Assembly: GCF_905475395.1 (NCBI RefSeq)
Contig: NC_058338.1
Coordinates: 94,783,435 to 94,847,434, forward strand
Length of the DNA: 64,000 nt
Origin: Chrysoperla carnea
Lineage: Eukaryota > Arthropoda > Insecta > Neuroptera > Chrysopidae
Direction of reading: 5' to 3'
Part shown: piece by piece, positions 56,427 to 64,000 of the stretch
How the letters are laid out: every line of letters starts with the position of its first letter
Position numbering within the stretch: the stretch's first letter is position 1
The notes under the pieces: generated by a model
What the model saw: the letters and a program-made list of their open reading frames with translations, nothing else
The model's database searches: none
What the model was told of the DNA's origin: nothing
Translations under genes and position numbers: made by a program

Positions 56427-56478
56427 TCATTTTTGTCGACCTGATTTTTTCTTCTTACGTTTAAAGAAACAACAGCAT
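56427..56478 (-). CDS. gish: gish last coding exon with membrane-anchor cysteines
   Basis: TTTTTTTTAG acceptor; one base completes Lys, then [16 protein letters not shown] and UGA (56427-56429). The Cys triplet followed by aromatic and basic residues is the lipid-anchor signature of CK1-gamma. Confidence 0.93.
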
Positions 56479-59400
56479 CTAAAAAAAATCGATAAATCTT
56501 GTAATAATTTATATTCATATCTAATTGATTACAAAATATAATGAGCTTTCAAAATTTAATCAAACATTGGGTTTGTCTTCATAGGCCTTGCCAAAAAATC
56601 ATAAAGAGAAGTCAAAATCTCGCAAGTGGAGTGGAACACACTTAGACGATAGAATCCGTTGTGATAACGAAAAGGGTTGGCCCGTCGGCTGTCACTCCAT
56701 GAACCATTTGGAACTGTTTAAGAACAGCAGGAGTGCTTTGATGTCAACGGACTTCAGGTCGGAGAGACCGCTAAAGAAAGCCTGACTCAACTGAGTTTAT
56801 TTTCTCATGACTAGAGCTTGACAGAGAAGATAAGATATCGTTTTTTCCTCCCTCCCTTCCTGTGAAAGTTCCTGCAATAATCCTGCCAGGCCCAAGCGTT
56901 CAGCATGCTTACTGCTTAGCCAATGTCCTGTAATAGCTGCAACAATTATGCTTACAGAGACCATTTCAAGTGATATAATGTCTTCGGAACGCTTACGATT
57001 GTACTCAGATCATATCTGTTTTGTAGTACCACAAGTGCGTTGCTCCCTCCATCTAAGATTGGCCATTTTAAGATATCCTCATTCAGGAGAACTCCCGGAT
57101 GCCTATTGATGCTTGTATCCGATAGTTTTGTACCATTTCTAGCAAGCTCATATAAGGGCGTTCGATAATCCTGTGCTACCTTTTAGGTTAGAAAGATTGA
57201 GCTGAAAGATTTTAGCGCTGCTTGACTGTCGGTGAGGATAGTAATGTCGCTGCACATAATATTTTTCAGTTTTATCAATTCGCATATCTCGTAAATAGTC
57301 ATCACTTTCGCTTGACACATGCTACAGTAATCCAGCACCCGGAATGATAGCCGTAAATCTAGATTTTCAGAGAAAACCCCACAATCTGCCTTCCTTCCAC
57401 TCTAATTTACATTCGTTGATATAAAATACTACGCCCTTTGAATTAAACAAGTTCTTATCCCATTCCTGTTTGGTGGGTACGTTTACTAAGAACTTGCTCT
57501 CGAAGTTGTCGCCAGTAATCTTGAGAGAATTCTCTAGCTTCATTTTTTTAAAATTAATACTGTCGAAAAATTAATCAAAATTTCTAGTTTGAAAATCTCG
57601 AGAACACGATTTAAAAAAATAATTTGGTTTATCTGATTCGTGGATAAAACAGTAGTGAGTTTGAGTGACTTATTTTATGTCTTGTTACGAAAAAAAATTT
57701 AATTTCTACTCTCTTGAATTGTTAGAAAAGATTGAATGTGAATTTATTTTTACCCAAAACACAAATTGTCAGCAAAATAAAGAGTTTGAGGAAATCTCGG
57801 AGAGAGCAAAAACTCAGCCTCCCAATTTAAGGAGAATTAGAAAAGCTACAGGTTGAATGCAAGTACCCTTAATATACTTAACTTTTTTAAAACTATTTTT
57901 CTGGGAGTAACTCGTATAAAAGAAAGCTCATTCTATTTGAAATTTAATAAAAAAATTCATTCAAACCCAACAATTAATAAAAAAATATTTTTGTTTATAA
58001 CAATAAAGTGTATTTCACTGTCCAGCGTCTTTGTGATACATTCTATATTGTTATAGATAGTGAAATACGTTCATGTCGCTTTCACATTAATTATTAACAC
58101 AATCATTAAAAAAATTAATAACAAAACTCACATAATAATATTTAAAATAATTAAAAATAGAGGATATTTATTTAGGTTGGATTTCTGTTTTGGATGTGGA
58201 TCAAATTATGGATAAACATATCAAATATACATTTCAGATTTTCTTTGCTTCCTATAAACAAATAAGAAAAATACATTTTGAATATGAAAAATCATAATTA
58301 TTCATTAGTAAAAACCAGAGAGAATATAATGTAAAATAAAATTTTCTGCAATCTTTCTAGATAATTTGATGATTAAATGCGACGATAATGATACAGGTAA
58401 CCCTTGTTGTCTGAAAGTACGGGGTAATTTGCGTCAAATCCGTTAGTTCTGATTTTATGCAGGCTTGATTATGATGTTAGAAAAATGTACTATTCATAGA
58501 CAGTTAGGCAGATGTTAAAAACCGGTCCTTTGTTCGTACTATGCCGACTCGCCCGGCGAAAGTGACAAAAGAACCGTTAACTACGGTTCGTTGCATTTTT
58601 GGCCTATAGCTCGGAAACGGTAAGTTTTTCATAAAAATTGTTTCAATAAAAGTTGAAGCTAATTTTGAGTCAAACAACTTTCTCATTTACACTTTTACAA
58701 AAAAATCATTTTTTCTTAATGAAAATCGTGAAAAACCCTTTTTTTGATACTTTAGCGCCACTTACTTTTTGTAATTTGACTCGTATGACGTTCCTCTAAT
58801 GACATAAAATGTAGCTGACAATGTCCTCTATATTTTTTATTTGAAAAACTTTTCCCTTAAACCAATAGATTCCGAGAAAAACGCATCCCAAAATTTTTTT
58901 GGATTTTCTCAAAAACAGCGGAACGAAAAATTCTCTTAATTTTTCTTAAAGCTATTTACATGCCTCCCTAACGATCTATAACCTCAGATCCACCATTGAA
59001 ATTTTTTCCAGTCAAAATGCCAGATTGACTGTACCAAGTCTTCTAGTATGTATTCTCTCTGTTTTAAATAAAAAAAACATAGGCAATCTCACATACATAC
59101 ACATTCATACATGAAAATGATGAATACAGGATTAAATAAATAAAAAAAGGATAAATACCTGAAGGATGAATTGTGGGAAAGGAAATTCCTAAAAAAACGA
59201 ATAAAATTAAAAATAATTGATCTTACTTTGTTTCATCGACAATTTCTACTTCTTGTGGTTGTGTTATTGGGGTATTACTATGGCCAGCTGTTGGGTCATC
59301 TGTGTTTAATTCACCATTAGTTGAACTCACAACCTGCGAAATCAAAGAGAAATATGTTTATATAAAACTAAACAAAATTTACTTCATCCAGAGAGATAAC

Positions 59401-61223
59401 ATCCATACTTGTTTATGAACTGAGTAACGATCAAGATTAGTAAGAGTTTTTGTGGGAGACGAACAAATGTTGAAGGGTTAAAAAATGCGTTATGGAGCAT
59501 AACTAATAACTAGAGCGTTGTACTTAATATAATATTGACCACCATTTTGTCTACAGTTTGAGAAAAGGGGAATGTAACTTCCTTGCTGGAAAAAATATTT
59601 GAAGAAAGAATAAGTCTTAGAACTTTGAATAACTCTGAATTTCTCAACGTTTTTGGACTAGTGTAATTCAGAGTTATTCAGACTAATTCATAAACGTTGA
59701 GAAATTCAGAGTTCTTAAGATTTTTTCTGAATTTTCTAAAATTTATTCTTTCTTCAAATATTTTTTCCACCAGGGCCTTGCGTGTATACACTTATATTGT
59801 TTGCAGGTCCGTGTGCACAGTGGAGAGAGGTTGGCGGTTAAACCCACTCTTCCTTCCATTGAGAATCTTTCCACATTTTATCAAATTTTGCTTGCCACTT
59901 TCCCAAAAAATAAAATATTTTTATAAAGAACTCTTGCGCTCAACTTTCTACCAAATGTTTCGCGTTCTGACAGTTTTACCTGTGATAACAGAGACGAATG
60001 AACGCTCCTATTCAACTGAGCATCGCCTCAAAACATACCTAAGATCGACAATATCTGAAGAGCGGCTAAACGGTTTAGCCTCACTCAATAATCATCGCGA
60101 TATAGAGGTCGATACGCGAGTTTTGGAGAATTTTTTTGTAGCGCTGAGAATTTATTTATTTAAAACTAGTGACTGAATACCACATTTTGACTGAATAAAA
60201 TGTACTCTTATTCGAAAAAAAAAGTTTCTTGTTTTTATTGACTTTATGACCTAACATAATGGAACAAACGTATGAACCCCCTCTTCTGGATGATTCCTGA
60301 ATGGCCGGACATGTGCACCACAGTGATATAAGCAAAAATATTTTGAACAGAAAAGTTCTTAGGAGTTATTTTGACAATAATGCGGTGAAAAATATTCATA
60401 ATCTATGCCTGAACTACTCATAATCCCCGTGCGATTGCATGCTCCTTTTTTATATCTCGGCAGTGGGCGTGATTCTCGGTTCATACAACCTAAAAAAAAC
60501 GTATCTGCTGAAAATATACTTCCTGTATCACTGTATTGTACATGTGTGCGGGGTTTAACGAAAATCGACTGACGTGATTTGATCCCGTTGAACAACTAGG
60601 GTTCAAGGATCGTAAACTCACATTTGCTCTATGTCTACGGTGTGTAAATAAGGCTTCTGTTAGCAAAATGATGACAATATGGTGGCCAATAATACTTCTG
60701 CATTCAGTGCCTTACTAAAATGAACGACGTGTAATATGCAACTCTTAACTTAATTATTTAACCCTTAACTGTAATCGCGAAAAAGTGCAAAATTTCAATG
60801 ATGTATTCAGCTCAAAATGTTTATTGAAGTAATTACAATCGAAAAGTCACGTTTATCTGACTATTAGATGAATATTTTCACAGAAATTATTATACACGGT
60901 GTCCATTTTTTAAGTTGACATATGCTTGAAACTCGAAAAATAAGTTTTATCGATAAAAATGCTTGCTTTCCAAAGTCTAAGATGTGTGCCTTTGAAACTA
61001 ACATTTTCCGTTTTCGAAGCATTTTCCTCGATTAAATTTATTTATCGAGTGTCATGCATATGTCAACTTAAAAAAAGACACCTGGATATAAAACTGCGAA
61101 AAATTGGAACAATAAAAAAAATACAGATCGGTTGAAAATTTTATGGTTAACAACTTTTAAGTTGTTTTTTTTTTTTTTTTTGCTAAAATGCACAGTTTTT
61201 TAGAACAATTAAAAAAAAATTGA

Positions 61224-61257
<34 letters not shown>

Positions 61258-63812
61258 AAAAACATGGAAAATTGTACATTGATGTACAGAAAATATGAAA
61301 GATAAGAAAAAGTTTATATATACAAATCGATGATCGGTTTTACGCCCGATAAATTTGAACTAACCTATTTTTCCTCATGCATAATAGTTTTTGAGTAAAT
61401 TAATTTTGAGTAATTAATAACCTAATAGATGTCAAAAATGACCATCGTTAAAATTGTCGCATGTAAGATGAAGACACCCTCGTATTTTCGTTATTTATAG
61501 AAATATCGATTTGAAATTTTGTACAGTCATAAAGAATGACGGGTCCCGTTTTTTAAATATGTTTATTAAATATTTCAATAAACTTATAATAATTTTGAGG
61601 CTAGACCAAAATAATGGAAAAATCGATATCTCTTACCATCTCTAACGCTAGGCAAAATTTCAAATCTATATTCCTATAAATAACCAAAATATTAGGGTGT
61701 CTTCATCTTAAATTCGACACACTGTGTACAAATCGATCGGAAATTCTACGCTCGATAACTTTAGATTGACTTGTTTTTTCTCTAAAATGCAGAGTTTTTG
61801 AATATATTGCAAAAATTGTGGAAAATAGTTGATTTTTCAATAATCACTTTTTTTTTCCTACGCATATGAACATTTTGATTATACAAGTAAAAAGCTAAAA
61901 ATTGGCATAACTGCTGCATCAAAAAATCAGAAAATTTCACCTAACTTAATGGGACTATAAGCAGGATTTCAGTTAAGAGTTAAAAAACAATGTATCGATT
62001 TAGAGCATGAAATATTATCTCAATGAATGAAGCATAAATTTGATGACACCACCCAAATTTGACATAATTATTTTTTTATAACCTGAATAATCATAGTGTG
62101 GGTCTACCTGACACATAAAACAAAGACGTAATAACCAACTGCAATTTATCTAGAAAAAGTAATTTATTTATGTACCTTATCCAGTCTCATTTTTGATTCA
62201 CAGGGGAAGCGCAAAGTCCGTAAACGTCACACAGAAAAGAAAATCCTATTTGCTATATATTTTTTCTTTCGAGAAGGGAAGTACAATTAATTTAAAACAA
62301 AACGCATGCTTTTTAAAAATTAAAAAAAAAAATCATTCCTTGCAGTTTTTCTATTCTAGATTTGATTTTTTTTGGACTATTTTATAGCAAAAACTAAAAA
62401 AAAAATACAATCACAGCCACATTTTTGAAAATTTACCTGTACAGAGCCATGTCTATCTGCGGGTGTTAAATTGCCGAGTGTATTTTGTTTTGGTATATCC
62501 GTCCAGGCTGAAACACCTTTATTACCTCCACTTGTATACTATAAAAAGCATTTTCAAAAAAGAAAATTCATAACATTAAACGTTAATCCAAAAAAAAAAT
62601 AAAAAAATAAAATAAAAATCGTAGCCAAAAAAATTATGTTATTAGGACACACAAGAAAATGCTACAAAACTATATTCTGAAAATGGAGGGGGATTTGTTA
62701 TGTTAGTTTACAAAAAAAAATATTACACTACATCAAATACCGGGTGGTCCCCTTAGTGACGGATTTATAAATAAAATAATGTAACAAGTGTTGGGGGGAG
62801 GAGTTAAGTGTATTCATTTACAACTCAAGAGTTGTTCGTAATTTTTAAAAGACCGTATTTGAAATCGATGAAAATAGGTCCGTGATAAGGACGTACATTA
62901 ATGAGACGAAAAAATGTTACAAACAAAAGTTGTTTATTTTTTATAAGGAACATTTTTTACCCTTAACTTTTTTCTATCTATAACGATTTACAAGATGGGT
63001 AATACAAACCCAAAACCCAATTGAATTATGATGCTCATTAACGACCTCAACTTTGCTTTTACGCAAAAATCCATCATGAGCTTTGTCATATTCAAATCGC
63101 CAATCTTTTATATGGGAACTTTGTTGGGGTTCATTTTACGTCCCCTATGTAAATCTGACGCGATCAATTTACTTTTTTTTTTTTAATTTTACACCTACAC
63201 CGCCCAAACCGTTAAAGTCTTTAATAAACAATTTATAGGTCTATACCTCATACAGGTTAAAGGAAAGTCTAAGTTCAATGGAATAAGTGATATTTTCTTC
63301 TTAAACTCATTTAAGCTACAAAATCTTATAGGTTTTGATGACGTTCGAATAACTACACATTTAGCATCGCTCAGTTCAATCGAAAAAGTGAGAGAGACAG
63401 ATATTTACTGCAAATTCAAAGTCTCTTTTAAGGCCGTCATAAACATTCTTTAAATTAACTCAAAATCCGTCACTGGACGAAAGTCGAAAGTACTAAATGC
63501 ACCTCGGTACTGATTTAGTTAAATATTACTTTAAAAGATATTTCGATTTACTACAGGTTGAAACAACAAACATAAAATACTAAAGATTATTTTTTTTTTT
63601 TAACATTTCTTGGTTAAAAGCAAAAAAAAAAAAAAAAAAAAACAACAAAATTGATTAGAATCAATTTGGAAAACTGCTTTTCCAAAAATAAATAAATAAA
63701 TAAAAAATTGAAGTGTAAAATGAGAAACACATACCTTTCGATCTCTATTTAGCTCTTTATTTGGTGAGACAACAATTTCATGACCCGTTTGTAGTGAACC
63801 AACAGGTGTTGA
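56427..63812 (-). CDS. gish: Casein kinase I gamma (gilgamesh), C-terminal part
   Basis: Exons 63735-63812, 62437-62538, 59227-59333 and 56427-56478 join in phase (0, 0, 2) to 112 residues plus UGA. CK1-gamma is a constitutively active, lipid-anchored Ser/Thr kinase at the plasma membrane that phosphorylates Wnt co-receptors and other substrates. The region after the kinase domain is visible: [54 protein letters not shown] and the C-terminus [16 protein letters not shown]. The [14 protein letters not shown] and CCCFFKR blocks are diagnostic of the gamma class, and the three Cys plus basic tail are its palmitoylation anchor. The kinase domain must lie upstream, beyond the right edge, so the gene is cut by the window. 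Introns hold a LINE fragment, a hAT relic and MITEs. Confidence 0.95.
56640..57560 (-). pseudogene. LINE RNase H domain relic in gish intron
   Basis: On the minus strand 57200-57400 reads [40 protein letters not shown] and [16 protein letters not shown]: RNase H strands with the ..DSQAAL catalytic Asp region. [17 protein letters not shown] lies upstream. Further decayed sequence continues to about 56640. Same strand as gish. Other LINE domains are absent. Confidence 0.7.
57561..59226. other. gish intron, no further feature
   Basis: 58500-58690 (ACCGTTAACTACGGTTCGTT, GGCCTATAGCTCGGAAACGG) has a repeat-like look, but no second copy was found in the window. No exon. Confidence 0.4.
59227..59333 (-). 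CDS. gish: gish exon (third visible)
   Basis: TTTCGCAG acceptor, 35 codons plus two bases, donor ACAAA|GTAAGA. It encodes [20 protein letters not shown] and [15 protein letters not shown]. Read through the donor, the next codons are AAG TAA, so retention of this intron ends the protein after VDETK. Confidence 0.93.
59584..59774. mobile_element. Fold-back element with complex palindrome
   Basis: Outer arms GCTGGAAAAAATATTTGAAG / CTTCAAATATTTTTTCCACC. Inside, AACTCTGAATTTCTCAACGT is repeated inverted as ACGTTGAGAAATTCAGAGTT. Nearly self-complementary over 190 bp. It touches a CCAGGG sequence that precedes the hAT relic. Confidence 0.7.
59935..60180 (+). pseudogene. hAT transposase dimerisation domain fragment
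   Basis: [59 protein letters not shown] and a stop after FKTSD: the hATC domain of hAT transposases. The frame is intact over this stretch, but the rest of the transposase is missing. Better preserved than the sister piece at 35165-35560. Confidence 0.8.
60181..60890. other. gish intron; 3' flank of hAT relic
   Basis: 60200-60300 matches the flank of the relic at 35510-35590. Beyond that nothing is recognisable. Confidence 0.4.
60893..61085. mobile_element. Family H fold-back element
   Basis: GGTGTCCATTTTTTAAGTTG at the left and CAACTTAAAAAAAGACACC at the right are inverted. Inside, ACATATGCTTGAAACTCGA pairs with TCGAGTGTCATGCATATGT. A diverged relative is in Raf intron 3. Confidence 0.7.
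61086..61463. other. gish intron, homopolymer runs
   Basis: T-run at 61165-61181 and A-run at 61227-61254. No gene. Confidence 0.5.
61464..61710. mobile_element. MITE with about 58-bp inverted ends
   Basis: TAAGATGAAGACACCCT begins both inverted arms, followed by TATTTT.GTTATTTATAG and AATAT.GATTTGAAATTTTG with only a few mismatches. 247 bp, no coding capacity. Confidence 0.75.
61711..62436. other. gish intron, no feature
   Basis: 61735-61800 resembles 61320-61390 (ATCGATCGG..TACGC..CGATAA), so a short diverged direct repeat brackets the MITE. No exon. Confidence 0.4.
62437..62538 (-). CDS. gish: gish exon (second visible)
   Basis: TTTTTATAG acceptor, 34 codons, donor CAG|GTAAAT. It encodes [18 protein letters not shown] and [17 protein letters not shown] whole-codon exon in phase 0 on both sides, so it can be skipped without changing frame and may be alternatively spliced. 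Confidence 0.9.
62539..63734. other. gish intron with family A relic at 62905-63060
   Basis: GAAAAAATGTTACAAACAAA, AGTTGTTTATTTTTTATAAG and AACGATTTACAAGATGGGTA are family A blocks in plus orientation. The remainder has no recognisable feature. Confidence 0.45.
63735..63812 (-). CDS. gish: gish exon (first visible)
   Basis: TTTTTTTAG acceptor, 26 codons, donor AAAG|GTATGT. It encodes [20 protein letters not shown] and then LNRDRK. STPVGS also occurs in the vertebrate CK1-gamma linker. Confidence 0.9.
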
Positions 63813-64000
63813 CTAAAAAAATAGATCATTTTATAAATTTAGTGTTTTGTTTTCTTTTCAGGTGCCAATTTTTTTTAATGGTTACAAACGTTCAATATTT
63901 TTTTTAGTAAAATCTAATTGCCCTGGAGCTCGTGACAGTAAAATTGCACTTACACTGATTTTGAAATTACGCATATGAATCAATACTATTTAACGATAGG

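Noticed and set aside
56588..56785. 65-codon plus-strand frame
   Set aside because: It lies over the antisense of a LINE relic and contains no domain.
1..64000. CRISPR array, bacterial genes or endosymbiont DNA
   Set aside because: No regular short spaced repeats of CRISPR type, no dense operon-like coding, and split genes with insect-type introns throughout.

Overview
The window is AT-rich animal nuclear DNA, almost certainly from an insect. It has small spliced exons with GT/AG borders, long introns, and dense interspersed repeats. The two recognisable genes read closest to insect orthologues: Raf carries a fly-type activation loop and CK1-gamma has a gilgamesh-type tail. I cannot decide the insect order. 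No bacterial operon, rRNA, convincing tRNA or CRISPR array was found.

Three host genes are supported, all on the minus strand. (1) 21992-31592: three exons of an unidentified protein whose start looks like a PH domain. The phases agree across all junctions, and the gene runs on past the left part of the window without a visible 3' end. (2) 38526-45949: a complete four-exon Raf kinase gene (phl/Raf type, 748 codons plus stop) with BRAF-specific-region-like segment, Ras-binding domain, C1 domain, both 14-3-3 sites and a full kinase domain. A TATA box and an initiator with canonical spacing lie upstream. (3) 56427-63812: the last four coding exons of casein kinase I gamma (gilgamesh, gish), whose kinase domain lies beyond the right edge. 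Its UGA stop is followed by CUA and by 42 further open in-frame codons, a strong candidate for programmed stop-codon readthrough. Raf (Ras/MAPK relay) and CK1-gamma (membrane-anchored kinase of Wnt and other pathways) are both signalling kinases, but nothing in the sequence says they are co-regulated.

Most of the rest is repeat. 1-22 kb is gene-poor. It holds a young MULE-like element with about 250-bp inverted ends, a 9-bp target duplication and a captured ubiquitin-specific-protease end (3386-4741). It also holds a hAT element with an 8-bp duplication nested in a TA-flanked element (16796-18403) and many copies of recurring families. I label the families by letter. A: about 550 bp, ACAAGTGAAAAC at one end and CATGGTATAA at the other. 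B: AACCGACTTC ends with an internal fold-back. C: TTAAGG..GTACGAGC ends. E: fold-back ending near a CCCCGGATG motif. F: CTAGCTGT..CCCGC head, CATTTATAATAT tail. G: AGGGTTCCG segment with AGACAGACAGACA. H: TTAAGTTGACA ends. I: degenerate CATGAACATTTTTGTTTC tandem units.

22-38 kb is the PH-gene locus and its repeat-filled introns and flank, with relics of a hAT transposase, a LINE and a mariner-like transposase. 38.5-46.2 kb is Raf. 46-56 kb is gene-free with relic repeats, a LINE RNase H relic and a MITE with 20-bp perfect inverted ends. 56-64 kb is gish, with a LINE fragment, a hAT transposase relic and two fold-back elements in its introns.
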